The notes beneath the pieces were generated by a model. It was not told where the DNA came from and did no database searches. It saw only the letters and a list, made by a program, of their open reading frames with translations. This document shows positions 50,922-63,967 of a stretch of 64,000 bases of DNA, one piece after another. This stretch comes from Dirofilaria immitis (Eukaryota; Nematoda; Chromadorea; Rhabditida; Onchocercidae). Location: the NCBI GenBank assembly GCA_024305405.1, contig JAKNDB010000070.1, positions 186,001 to 250,000 of the forward strand, read 5' to 3'. Within the stretch, counting starts at the first letter, position 1. The number at the start of each line of letters is the position of its first letter. The translations under genes were made by a program, and so were the position numbers.

Positions 50922-53900
50922 CTAAAATCAGAGATAGAAAATAATGAAATTCTGAGCTAAACCATCGTCATTTTTCAACATCAATATATCCATGCGGTAT
51001 TTGGGCGAAGTAATCCGACTGAAGTTGTTAAAACGAGATATTATTAATGGAATCATAGTCACTAAAATAGTATGCTAAAATTCAAAAGATTTGCATAACT
51101 GCAAATGAACAGTATCGGCTGGGCCGAATGATCGTTCAACACATGATGCTGAGAGTAATTAAAAATTCAATTTCACCTGAACTTTTAGGATTCTAGCAAT
51201 ATTTTTTGGTGGTACTTGATGGCTGGAAACGTTTAGAAACCAGTTATCTTATTTAAAAGATTATTGTTTTGCTTTCGATTCTGTTAATAGAATAATTTTT
51301 GAAATGATATCAGTTGAGAAGTAGAGAAGCTTAAAATTTAGTAAACGATTATTCAGATGTCAATAAAGTTTGAAGCTAAATAAGATACAACTGTTCATTG
51401 ACTAGGTGGTCTGATTTTTGCTGATATATGATGAATGATTAGAAACAGCTATGATTTTTGTAATGGATTAGAAACTGAAATCAATAGAGACTAACAGGTA
51501 TCACCAATTTGTTCTTTTCTTTCAATCAGATCAATTGACAAATCATGTCTGCTTGGAAAAGAGTTTAAAACAATTTAAGAAAAAAAGGTAAATTGAAAAA
51601 ACGAAGTTTTATAAAAATCGAACAATATTTCTCTTGCTTTTAAGGCTAAGAAAAAATAAGCATTTGAAAAATGATTCGAAAAAAGGTAGTATAATAGACG
51701 TAGAATTTGAATAATTCCTTGAACAGAGAAATATGATCTCTAAGATACAAAGAATTACATTGATAATTGAGAGATCTTATATCTTATATAATATCTTCAA
51801 GACAGATATCGCTAAATTATTGTTTATATATAAATATACAATAAGTAATTAATCCACGATCTATAATGATCATAAATACTGCTCATTATTTTCATTCAGT
51901 GCACATATATATGTCTTACTAATGAAATTCGATCAGTTAATTTTACTGTCATCATGTGATAATTCTTTATTCGAAATTCTCGAAGAATATAGTAAACTTT
52001 TTTAGGTTTATTAACTTCCCATAAATGGGGCATTTATGTCTGAAGATCCGAAGTAAATTTCTATTATTATTCTGCTTAAAATCAAATCATTGCTTTCTAA
52101 TAGTTTAATTTTTTTAAATGTATAATGTACAGCGCATAGCATTGCTTGAACTTTTTTTCATGGTTTAAACAACATATATAGGACTATAGACAAAGGAGGT
52201 AATTGTATATTTACGCTTCATTTTTATGACTGTACTTATTGTTTTGGTCTACAGCGCTCTTACTGCTTATTGTGTACCCAAAAATTTATTAAAAAATTAG
52301 CTAAAGGGTTATTGTTATGGGAAACAAACGAAAAAACTTAAATTTTTTTTTTTATTACTGCTATAGAAGAATGATTATGAATAGTAAAATAAGGCAAAAG
52401 TCAGTAGTCTATAAACTTTTTATTAACTGAAATTGATATTTGATTAAACTAAACTATAATAAGAAGTTGAAAACAATAAAGAGATGATCAAATTGAAAGA
52501 AAAAAATGAAGCAATTTTAAAACATTTAAAGCATGTTTTAGTAAATGAGATTGCCTTCTTATATTTGTATTGATATTCAGAATCTTCAATAGCAATAATA
52601 ACGTTCTATTTAATAGTCCTATTCAAGAAATCTTTCTTATTCACTTTTTATTTTTAAACTTTCTACATATAATCGTCATAGAATGTAGGAAAGAGAAATT
52701 AACCATTAATCGACAGTTCGGCGTAAAAAAATATGATGCAATGCGGTAAGTAGCAAATATAATTCCATTATATTAATCAACTAGATATAAGGTATCATTG
52801 ATTGATCCCGATATATTATTTTCTTCTCCCAATTTGAAAGAAATTTTATTCAATATATTGCAAGAAGAAAAGGTTGAACTTTAATTGTAATTAGCCAGTT
52901 TTCGACTTTTCAGAAATTAAAATTTGGAAGATCTAGGCAAAGTATTTGAAAATAAATGATAGGTAATGAGAAGTGAGGATTACTGATAAATATAGGGAAA
53001 ATTGATTTGGAATTTTTAAAATAATTCATCAGACTCTAGAGATACCAAGAATGTTTTGCCTCTTCTTATGCCAAGTCGATATCGAAAGAATAAAAATAAT
53101 CTAATTTAGAGACACAAATGCTTGCTTTAGCATGGAAGCATTAGTCAGAATAAATTAAAGATGCAAATAGATTCTCTTTGAAGGGACAATAAATTATTCG
53201 CTATTTTTATCATTTACAGCAATAATTAGGAAATTAAATCTCACTTTTACTCAAGAAGGTTTGATAATTATACGCTTTTTTCACTAAGTTAAATGACTCT
53301 GAAAGTATCTAGTCGTTCCATTCCTTTCATTTGAGGAGAAGTAATCTTTTATCCCATCAATCATTATGCTTATTTATTTCTTCTCATGAAAAAGATCAAA
53401 TATTTTCATTATGAAAAAACTTCGTTACTACAGATACAATAAAAGATTGAAGATTGGTTCTTATAAATTCACTGGATTTTCTTAACCCTTCCATCAATTT
53501 ACTTATTATTTATAATTCTTGAATTGTTGCTGAAAGAAATTTTGTGATCTGATCGAATTTAGTGAATCATTCTTCAACTATTCTCCCAAACTGACTTGAA
53601 TGCATAAATGGATTGATGGATGAAATATTCTTTCACTATGGCTCTTCATCCAACTATTTAGATTCTTCGCCTTTCATTCAGCTATTTCTTGTCATCATTA
53701 ACAATTAATTTCTGTTTCGACTTGATATTCTCCCTTAGCTTAGTTGACTTTTTATATTTATTATATATATATATAAATAGAAATGATGATAGCATATAGT
53801 GAATTTACTATTGCTCCCATCGCTTTTCGCTTTTGATATACTTTTTTTATCTTCCTATTTTATATCCAGTAAAAATAAAATTAAAAAAAAAAAATTAATC

Positions 53901-54499
53901 TAGAAGATTTGTTTGATTAAAATTGTTCTATTATGAGAATCGACATAAATAAATTATGTGATACAAATAAGCTAGGATATCTTTCAGAGATACAAATAGT
54001 TTGGAAGAAAATGTGCGAAAAATGATGAAATTTTTTAAGAAATTTCAAATGAAGAATAAATAGAGTATGTGAATCCACAAGATTAACGAAATAATGAATG
54101 GATGATAGAATTTAAATAAAAGAAGTTTTAGTAAAATAGGTGGACAGTTACGGATTGACAGAATGATAGATGGTAAAAAAGAAAAATGCTATTTGCAAAT
54201 TAAATAAAAGGATAAAAGGAGACAGAATGTTGAGATTGCTGAAGTCATCTGTTATGGACTAACTTTCAATCAATAAACTAAGGCTGTAAAAATATTTGAA
54301 TTCTTCATAGACAAATCCAAAATGCATTGAATGAGGAAAATCTAATTTGACCAATTTGCACAATTGCATCACATAAGCACATTAGCAAATATTGTAATAA
54401 AAAGTAGAAAGGCATGAAATTAAAAGGAGAAGAAGCAATAATCCACCTATCCTGATAGATTCAGGTTGAACAAGTTAGTGCTACATTATCAAATGTTAC
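50922..54499. other. region without a recognised gene
   Basis: Base composition is a little more mixed than in the other spacers, but I find no exon pair or family motif on either strand. The missing 5' exon of the acetyltransferase gene should lie in the first few hundred bases. Confidence 0.4.
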
Positions 54500-54715
54500 T
54501 TAATTTATCATTTGTACAAATAAATAGCACTTAGGCGTTAGCATAAAAGATATAATACGCCGGAAGTCATCATAAACAATAACAATAACATCAGAAGTTC
54601 CTAAATTATCACATGTTATCATCATCTGTCTCCAGTCAAGTCTTGTCACATGACGTACTAGTTGTGTATTCATTACAGCCTCATCGCTTCTCGACAGCAA
54701 TCGATGTGAATGAAT
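54500..54715 (-). CDS. unidentified open frame
   Basis: Minus strand HRLLSRSDEAVMNTQLVRHV followed by TRLDWRQMMITCDNLG and VIVIVYDDFRR, then a low-complexity tail to a stop. The first 45 residues have protein-like composition, but I see neither clear splice sites nor a known motif. It may be an exon or remnant. Confidence 0.25.
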   Translation of the reverse strand: MHSHRLLSRSDEAVMNTQLVRHVTRLDWRQMMITCDNLGTSDVIVIVYDDFRRIISFMLTPKCYLFVQMIN

Positions 54716-55189
54716 GGTATAGTAACATAGTTACGCACATTAAGGAAGCTAGTTTGATAATCAAATCATGAAAAGTTGTCTAGAAAGTGAGAATTATCAT
54801 TGATAATATTTTTACAAATATTTTGCCAACTGGTTTCGTCTGCCATAAAGTATATATTACTTTATAGATTGTTTACACAAAACAAAAAAATGATCTTTAC
54901 TTGTGTAATAGAATGAAGTAATAATGCAAACTTACTTTACTTCATGTTTATCATTTAAAATTGCCACCCTACACAATAAACATTTATGTAGCAAAAGATT
55001 TTTATTTAATTTAGGAAATAAGACAAATATATGAACCTATAAAGGAGGGATACTTAAAAGATGGAGTGCATACTCTCGATTCCACTTACTCTTATAATAA
55101 TACATTTTCATCCCTCATGCAGTGAAATTATAATTTTTAATCTCTTCCTCGTATTTCACGTTTATATTATTATTTTATGTAAATTTTTT

Positions 55190-55905
55190 TATATTAGAAA
55201 AATAAAGTTCAAATTAGCTAAAAGCCTACTAAATTCTAAATTGTAATAAGAATTATTAAATTATGATATCTAAATTTAAGACGGATTTAGTCCTAGCAAA
55301 ACTTATACCTTTATTACAATAACATGCAAAAATTTGCTTCTATTTTCATTTTTTAAAAGAAAAAAATTTTAATAGATATTTCTAAATTAAACTTCAATAT
55401 GTGATTAAATCAAATAATTTTAAATATTTCAAATCTTATAGATATTTGTTTATTGAATTTTTAATAGATTGGTATTAAATTTCTATTTCTTTTAGAAATT
55501 ATCAGCAAATTATTTGGATTTTATTTTTATTTTTATTTTTTTCTTCTTCATGCTATTTGTTAACTTCATTTATTACGTGAAAAATTTAGTACCTGTTGTT
55601 AATGATGCATTTACTTTTGGTTAGTTTTATAATAATTCGGATTTCCAGGTAATCTTTGAGATTATAAATAATTCATCAAATGAAAGCATTATTCAATGCA
55701 ATAATTCAAAGTGAATATTTCGAAAAAATAAATATATTTATATATATATATGTATATATAAAAAGCGGTTTTTGGGAAAAATTACTTATCTAATATAATA
55801 GCTACGATAATTATTATTATTTTTAAATATTTTGAAAATTTACAAATTTTTTTAAATAAGATTTAGCTAAAAATAGTATTTGCAAAAGAAAGATAAATTG
55901 GAAAA
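55190..55905 (+). repeat. composite inverted-repeat segment
   Basis: 55190-55501 is the nearly exact reverse complement of 60180-60490, in an intron of the DUF273 gene. 55502-55905 is the reverse complement of about 58025-58425 with few differences. The junction lies near ttagaaattatcagcaaatt. The match to the DUF273 intron stops within a few bases of the intron-exon boundary. Confidence 0.9.
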
Positions 55906-56038
55906 AGAATAAAATCGTATGATATACTAAGTGCTGTGGCAATCAAACAATGACGTATCTCTTTTTATATTTTTGGAAAAAGAATAAATTGTTAGTGAAG
56001 TTGTTATTTGCGATGCAAGCGGAAAATTTGATCATGAC

Positions 56039-56365
56039 CTTCGAAAAGATCCGAATGACTGGAAAATTTTTGCGTTGATTCACCTAATCGCTTTAATTCT
56101 GTCGCTGAAATCACGAAAAACTCCTTGACAAAACAAAATATAATGATTCATAAGGGAAATTTGTTAGAGATATATTAAATTATAGGTCAGGTATTTTGTT
56201 TATGTGCATCAAATTAAGGCAATGACTACAAAACCGACCTTTGAATTGCGCGAGTCAATATCATTTTGATTAGATGTGTTTCACGACGTCCATCATTTGG
56301 ATGGTATACCGGATGTCTTTGGGTCACTGCTTTCTCTCGAGTTATATTACCATCATTAGAATTTG
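56039..56365 (-). CDS. two orphan exon-like segments, family unknown
   Basis: Minus strand, about 56239-56365: TREKAVTQRHPVYHPNDGRR then ETHLIKMILTRAIQ, with a GTCGGT donor. Then 56039-56104, after a perfect gatttcag acceptor: TELKRLGESTQKFSSHSDLF, with a GTCATG donor. The two read as consecutive coding exons, but their phases differ by one base and no acceptor is evident for the first. The end of the second exon is duplicated in the inverted arm at 57985-58020. I cannot name the protein. Confidence 0.45.
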
Positions 56366-59300
56366 AATTGTATTATTATATATATCATTGATAATATATA
56401 ATTGTTGCGTTCGTTGAAGTGTTATAAAAATTATCATAATAAAAAATCATCATAAAAGCTTAATTTCCTAAATTCAGATGCTATCATTGAAAGGCAGAAA
56501 GAGCTCTTAATTCGGTGACAAACTCAAATAATGAATGAACCCAAATTTTTGTTCGTACAATTCTGAAATGGTTTTTGAATTTTCTTCATTGTGTTAAATT
56601 AAATACTATTTGCTAATTTTAGATATACATTTTATACTAAAAAATTCAATTCATTTAAATATTCCGAAATTCTTTCCTTTTAAATTCTTCAGGATACAAT
56701 CCATAAATGGAAGAAGAAGGCACAATAGTGGTGAAGTGAAACAAAAACGATAGGACACATAAGCAGAGGACATATAAAATAAAGGGGTAAGGGTTTAGAC
56801 GATTCTTTACTTATTTCCGTCTATTCTGTATTTAAATCTATTCCATTGTGTAAGCACGATACTGTGTACTGTGTAAATCCTATGGTCTACTGTCGGCCTA
56901 GCCAAGTCATAATAGCAAAACGAGCCAATCTCCAAGAAACAAACTAAAAACAAGTAAGAGAATCCTTTCCTCAAAATCATGCAAATAATTTCCCGACGAA
57001 CGCTGGTTGAGAAAGATGATAAACAATGTCATAAGCATTCCTTTTATCATTTAAACTAATTACAAGGTAGTTATCGATTAAACTTCAAATTTCAACTAAA
57101 ATTTTTTAATTCTGTAGGTGGGCTGAATTACTGCAATGATAGAAGAATCTTATTTTCTATCTTTTTGGTGAATAAGTTAAGAAAAAAATAACCATATGGA
57201 AACGAATTATATTTTATGTCATGTAGTTGTTTTTGATTTAAAATATGATTCTAAAGCACAAAAACCAGAAACAACCAAACATAGGGAACTTCAAAATATT
57301 CATATCATTTGCAACCAAAAAGAATACCTGAATTTCAAATAGATTTATTAGCAATTGAAATGTCATAAATCATATTCCTCGACACAAACATATTTTTATT
57401 AATTTCTACTTGAAAGAATTTAATTTTTGAATAATTTTTCATCCTTTTGACTGTAATATTTTTTTGATTAATTTACTCTTAAATACTTGCCACAGTGATG
57501 CAATAATTGGTTGTTAGATATTTGTATTATTATCAATGAATCAATGAAATATTCCGCGATAATTTAAATATAATTTTTATTTTTAATTGCGTTTCATCCT
57601 TCCTTTTATAAACAAAAACATAATAATAAAAAATTTTTTTAAATTAAATTATAAGCAATTAAGTTATCAAATTCTTATTACTAAAGCATTTGGAAAAATG
57701 AAAATTTCGGTGGAAATCTAGTTTGAATAAATCGCTTGTTTCTAAAGGCGGTGGATTTTTTTTCGAAAATTTTTGATCAATTAATCGAGTCAATGAAATT
57801 CGGTTATTAAGTAATTAATTTTTTAGTACTACTAAATATGTAGTAATCTACGTCTAAGATTAATAAATAGTATTTGGTTTAATGCTATAAAGAAAACTGA
57901 AAGACAATTCCGGAATTGCACAAACAAAAATACCGGTTCATTCATTATTTTGACTAGAACAATAGGGTAGATCAACGACAAAATTTTCCAATCTCATGAT
58001 CTTTTCGAAGGTCATGATCAAATCCAATTTATCTTTCTTTTGCAAATACTATTTTTAGCTAAATCTTATTTAAAAAAATTTGTAAATTTTCAAAATATTT
58101 AAAAAATAATAATAATTATCGTAGCTATTATATTAGATAAGTAATTTTTCCCAAAACCGCTTTTTATATATACATATATATATAAATATATTTATTTTTC
58201 GAAATATTCACTTTGAATTATTGCATTGAATAATGCTTTCATTTGATGAATTATTTATAATCTCAAAGATTACCTGGAAATCCGAATTATTATAAAACTA
58301 ACCAAAAGTAAATGCATCACTAACAACAGGTACTAAATTTTTCACGCAATAAATGAAGTTAATAAATAGCATGAAGAAGAAAAAAATAAAAATAAAAATA
58401 AAATCCAAATAATTTGCTGATTTTAAATAAATTTGACATTTCAAACGAATCAACGTTTTTATGTTTTGTCATATGTTTATCACATTTCATTGATAACAAA
58501 ATGATATAATCACTTATCAACACATACATATTTATCATATGACTTTGTCAAAATAGCAAAGGTAAATTAATATATCTTTCAATTAATAAAACTATCAATA
58601 GTAAAATCAATACATTTTACTTGGAACAATTTCCATTGCCATAACCGAATTTTCACAGTCTTAATAATTATCGTAATAGATAGGACTATAGAAATGAGAC
58701 ATTGATATAATTTATAGTGTATCATAATTTTGTAGTCCATTATTTTTTGCTTCCATTATTTTTTCTTGTCTTACCAACTGTTGTTTCCCTGCAGTTCTTG
58801 AGATCTTAGACTTTCAGGCATATCGCTTGTCCCATTTCTCTAAGTTCTGTAATCGGTCTCTTCTTTGCTTGAAGTCTTATCAAATCCCTTGGCCTTTTAT
58901 CACCATTCTGTCGATCTAGTCCATTTGATACTGATATCTTTGTTAGGGCAAAACATTTAATGTATATGCTTATATATGAATCTAACTTTTACCAGTTATG
59001 TAGAGCATAAAAGAAATTAGGAATTTATGCAAAATTTATAACTATATTTAACTTTGTTCTGGGAAAATAAAAAAAAATGAGATTAAAAGACGAAGAAAAA
59101 CATATTTGATTGTTTTTTAGGACTAAATTTAGATAAAATTCAATTTACATATTGTTTAACAAATATTTAATAATTAAAATAATGATAGAATTGCAATTAT
59201 TAATATACATAATCGAATTTAGAAAAATGCAATAAAAAGTAAAATTTTTGATTTAATTGATAAGTGAAAATACAATAAGAAAGTTTTATTTCCATTAGAA

Positions 59301-59417
59301 TATCAATAAAGATCGATTTACAATGATAAGGAAAAAAGAATGCTATCAGATTATAATACATTATTTCTTAATCAGCAATCTGATTCTGTAATCTTTATAT
59401 TATGCCTAAATTTGATT
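56366..59417. other. spacer containing the second inverted-repeat arm
   Basis: Apart from the arm at 57985-58425 I see no coding exon. Around 56700-56930 the base composition is more mixed and resembles a promoter or former exon, but no motif is recognised. Confidence 0.4.
57985..58425 (-). repeat. right arm of the inverted repeat
   Basis: Reverse complement of 55502-55905, extending with more divergence into the 56020-56060 block (both contain gatcttttcgaaggtcatga or a close variant). The left arm carries about 120 extra bases near 55910-56025. Confidence 0.85.
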
Positions 59418-62287
59418 TTAAACTTCGATTTTTTTCTCATTTGCTGATTGAATTGATTGATGAATTATACCAAATTGACCCATTTTTGTCAAATTAGCCA
59501 ATATTTTTTCCGCATTTTGTTTCGCCTTGTAATATTCGACGTCATTTAAGGCGATTATCGTATCCAATTCAGCACGAATTTCATTTCGATCTCTTGCAAA
59601 ACTTTGATTGTATTTCCAATTTTCTATATAATTATTGGTACCACATAATGATATATTAAATTTGATTGATAAAATTGGCAATTTCCATGATGCAAATGCA
59701 TGCTTATTATTTAAGCGCCTGCAAGTAAAATATTAGACAATTAGCTATGACCGTTTGAACTTTCATCTCGAAACTTTTTTACATCTCAAATTTGCTTTAT
59801 AATAAATTTATTCCGAAACGACTATTTATAATTATAATTTTTAATATAATTTCAATTTTCCTGATTTTCATGGTGATTTTTTTTATTATAGCAGTATTTT
59901 TAATCATAATTTCTGTTATGATATATGTTTTCAATCGTAATTTCGGTAAATCATTTATAAGATTTTAAAAATTGTACATGAATTTGTTTAGTGTTCTAAA
60001 GTTGACCGTTTTTGCCATCCATGGAAAATGAAATCTTCATCAGACCATTTCGAATCGGTAAGCCAACCATCACGTGCCCATGATTGACCTTTTGGTAAAA
60101 CATTTATTTTCCTTTTCCATTCTTTGTTCGTTTCAAGTTGTGCTCGAACACAAGCTTCATATGTGAATAAATCTTTATAATTTCTAAAAGAAGTAGAAAT
60201 TTAATACCAATCTATTAAAAAATTCAATAAACAAATATCTATAAGATTTGAAATATTTAAAATTATTTGATTTAATCACATATTGAAGTTTAATTTAGAA
60301 ATATCTATTAAAATTTTTTCTTTTAAAAAATGAAAATAGAAGCAAATTTTTGCATGTTATTGTAATAAAGGTATAAGTTTTGCTAGGACTAAATCCGTCT
60401 TAAATTTAGATATCATAATTTAATAATTCTTATTACAATTTAGAATTTAGTAGGCTTTTAGCTAATTTGAACTTTATTTTTCTAATATAAATAGCAACAA
60501 ACCCTTTAATCAATACGATTCATTTTACTACAGTAATATAAACTACTACAGTAATGCATTTTACTACGGTAAATGAATAATTTAAGAAATGAATTAAGGA
60601 AAAAAGCGACATATGTATATAAACAACTTAGTTTGATATATTCCATAAAGCTTCGCAATATTGCACATTTATTGATGCAATATGTAATAATACTGCCTGA
60701 AAGAAGCTCATCAAATATTAGTCAGAAAATTTGACAAAAATTTTATTTTCAAATTAACCAAAAAACAGTAATGCTATAGTGAACACTACTTAAAAACAAT
60801 TAATTTTTTTTTCTTGCTAAGAGGTTTGGTAGAGGAAATGAATGATAATATGATACTTAGAATGGATTTAAATGAATTCATAATCGAATCCAATATATTT
60901 AAACAAATGAGAAATAATAATAAATTAAAAAGAATTAAAATAATAAATTGATGAATTTCGATTTTGTACTTTACAAAATGAAATAGTTTGGAAGAATCTG
61001 AAAAGAATTCATATTTTTGTTTTCTTTTCTTGAAAGAATAGAATTAAATAAAAAATCGATATTTGATTGAAAATAAAGGAAATTTTGAAATGATTTTTTT
61101 ATTGTTGTTTCTTTTCTTTTGGAAAATAATTTGTCCTTTCCTTTCAAATATAATCTTTTGAATGAAAAATTTTTCGCCTCTGAAACATTATTCATCTCTA
61201 ACAAAAAAATAAAAAAATTGTTCGTAAATAAAAACAACATGGACAGCAGCATTATCAGATCCATGAAATGAATTCGGTAATCGATAATTGTAATTTGCCC
61301 ACATTCGTAAAAAATTGATAACAAATATCGTATTCCTGTAAATTTTATCAAAATAGTCTTTGTAAATTGAGATATATTCAAGATTATCATTTTTAAATAA
61401 TATCGAAAATACTCTTGTAAAATATTCTCCATAATAATTTCTTTATTTTTCTCAAATTGCAATTACATTTCAGCGTGAATCAAAACTATCATTTGCAGGA
61501 AATTGTTATTGTAATTCTTATCAATGGAAATTCTATGATATTTTCGTTATGTATTTAATTTAAAATTTCAAGACTATAATTTTGTTTAATTCTCAAACAT
61601 TCTGAAATACATATCATTTTCTTATAATTCAAATAATACTGATAAATTTATAGAATTAAATTTAAACAATAAAAAATATATTCATTGATTAAATAAATAA
61701 AAATTTCGATTTTACTTAGCTAAGTAGCTTCCAGCCATCACTTCAAAATTCCATATACGATTATAAAAAATAATATCTTTGTCGTCCACAATATACTCCT
61801 CAATTCGTCTTTTCGGATTAATAACACCCATATCCGAATCAACAAATAATACATAATCATAATCATTATTTTCTTGTAGAAATTGCGCTACTACACAATG
61901 CCGTTGAAAAAAACTATAAAATTAATTAATGATTAATTAATTAAAAATGAATAAAATGATCAATAAGATAATATATATCACAAAGTGTTTCTTTCTTATT
62001 TATCAAAGATTGATATTGACCTGTTCATGCGGACAAAGTAGTTTTAGAGTATTATTTTGCGATACATTAATTACTATCCATGCATATCGTCGATACATGC
62101 AATAACATTCGAATGTTTTCATTGCTAATCGATATTCATTGATATTATTAAGATCTTTCAATATTGTTATCACTGCTATTTTAATTTCTGCTACTTGTGA
62201 TCCTAAACTTTTCGTTCGTTTTTTTTGAAATAAAACTAATTTAAATGGTATTAAGTTTTTAAGTATTAATTTTAGTAATTTAAGCAT
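59418..62287 (-). CDS. DUF273-type nematode glycosyltransferase, frame-broken
   Basis: Exons: 62021-62287, 61716-61913, 61239-61335, 60628-60696, 60007-60183, 59418-59718. Order of motifs: AEIKIAVITILKDLNNINEY and FECYCMYRRYAWIVIN; RHCVVAQFLQENNDYDYVLF with VDSDMGVINPKRRIEEYI (DSD is the expected nucleotide-sugar/metal site); FYNRIWNFEVMAGSYLAK; ANYNYRLPNSFHGSDNAAVH; DLFTYEACVRAQL; GQSWARDGWLTDSKWSDEDF and FHGWQKR; a C-terminal CGTNNYIENWKYN. This is the full DUF273 (galactosyl-transferase-like) pattern of nematodes, probably acting in the Golgi. Two frame problems: a T run at 61907-61913 one base too long, and an in-frame TAA at the end of the 60628-60696 exon, which would read SNKNYKDLF with one base fewer. 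The chosen ATG may not be the true start. A membrane-anchor exon lies upstream at 62964-63094. Confidence 0.85.
60184..60490 (-). repeat. intronic copy of the composite repeat
   Basis: Reverse complement of 55190-55500. It fills the part of the DUF273 intron adjoining the 60007-60183 exon. Confidence 0.9.
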
Positions 62288-62500
62288 AACTTAAGATGAT
62301 AATCATACAGATATATTATATCTAAAACTTTTAGTTTTAATCTTAAAATATATAGTTAGATTGGGAATTTTTAGTCCCGATATGGATTTATAGTAAAGTT
62401 ACAATCTTTCAATTCTAATCAGGTAAATCATTGAATTTATCTAATAATAAGTAAATGCAATGAATATCAAAATACAAATATCTTCTAAAGAAAGGAAATT

Positions 62501-62848
62501 TCTGTATAATAATCAGTGAACAGTACTGATCATTATCAAATAATTATAATATAAAATTTCTGTATAATAATCAGTGAACAGTACTGATCATTATCAAATA
62601 ATTATAATATAAAATTTCTGTATAATAATCAGTGAATAGTACTGATCATTATCAAATAATTATAATATAAAATTTCTGTATAATAATCAGTGAACAGTAC
62701 TGATCATTATCAAATAATTATAATATAAAATTTCTGTATAATAATCAGTGAATAGTACTGATCATTATCAAATAATTATAATATAAAATTTCTGTATAAT
62801 AATCAGTGAACAGCACTGATCATTATCAAATAATTATAATATAAAATA
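62501..62848. repeat. 58-bp tandem repeat, six copies, hairpin-bearing
   Basis: Copies begin at 62501, 62559, 62617, 62675, 62733 and 62791. Each contains atcagtgaacagtactgatc, a short inverted repeat (atcagt / actgat). Variants: gaatag in the third and fifth copies, and cagcactg in the last. It lies about 210 bases upstream of the first DUF273 exon. Confidence 0.97.
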
Positions 62849-62963
62849 AAGGTTTTGACAAATTTTTCTATCATTTTATTTTGTTTACTGAAAATTTTAG
62901 TGTATTTTTATGTCGATATTAAAAATATTTTTACATTGAAATGAAAGTCAAAAAAATTTTTAC

Positions 62964-63094
62964 CTTTTTGTGACCATAAAAAAGTATTAGAATAAGTACG
63001 GATACAAGTACAATGTGAATATATCGATGAATAAGTGTGAATCCGCGCAAAAGTACCATATGCGCTTTATCTTGCAATAAATAAAGTTGCTTAT
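62964..63094 (-). CDS. probable membrane-anchor exon (5' exon of the DUF273 gene or a neighbour)
   Basis: Between a ttttttag acceptor and a GTAAAA donor the minus strand reads KAHMVLLRGFTLIHRYIHIV followed by LVSVLILILFYGHKK. This looks like one membrane span with basic flanks, as in a type II Golgi enzyme. It would suit the N-terminus of the DUF273 protein, but the splice phase to the 62287 exon does not fit as read. Confidence 0.5.
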
Positions 63095-63967
63095 CTAAAA
63101 AAAAGATTAATAAAATATTTTAAAATCAAAAGCCATCCTTACGATAATTATAAAATATTTTATCATTTATTTATTTCGTCTTAAATAAATGGCATTAATT
63201 GATAAGAGAAAATAATTACACCGAGATTTTGATTATCGCATTTCTCTGGATAATATTTTAATTATTTGTTATTCCATCTAACATTCACTGATACTACTCC
63301 ACTAACGAATTTAATAATTATTCTCTCATGATCTTTCCCCTTTATCCCGTCATTTTTTTCTTTCCTTCTTTTTGAATATTGCAAGAAATATAATCCTAAG
63401 AAAATTGATGAAAAAAAAATGAGAAAAAAATAGTTCAAAAAAATGAAAATTTTGCATGAAAGAGAGATAATTTTAAAAAAAAACTAAAATTGGATTTAAC
63501 TCCACTATCATTCCTCTCTGATCATTTCCTTTTGTTTGATATTTTTAAAAATAAAAGATAAAAAATTTTAATCAGAATTAAAATTTATATATATCCATTC
63601 CATTCTTCATTATTGCTAAAACGATTAATATTTATTATTGCATTTGTTTTTGTAAAATAATTTATCTTTCATTTTTGAGCTAAAAAAAAGCTATGTAAGC
63701 ATTAATTTTGAAAATTTAATTTACTTCTTAATAAATGACTAATTGTTTTTTGTTTCAAATCCAAGATGTTATTGTATAGCCGATATTCCATTTACCATTT
63801 TATTATCATGATTTTATTATTTCTATGACTATTTCAAATCTGTTAACCATCTGCTATTTCTATTAGTCAAAAAAAAACAAATGGAGAAAATATGGAAAGT
63901 ATTGGTCTAATGGTTATTATTGTTTGAAATTGACAATTTCACTTTATAAAAAAAAAAACTCTTTTAC
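63095..63967. other. A+T-rich stretch, probably intron
   Basis: No motif is seen. It is flanked on both sides by exon-like minus-strand sequence, so it may be an intron. Confidence 0.4.

Noticed and set aside
60971..61462. 163-codon minus-strand frame
   Set aside because: It reads through an intron. The true DUF273 exon (61239-61335) uses another frame that contains SFHGSDNAAVH.
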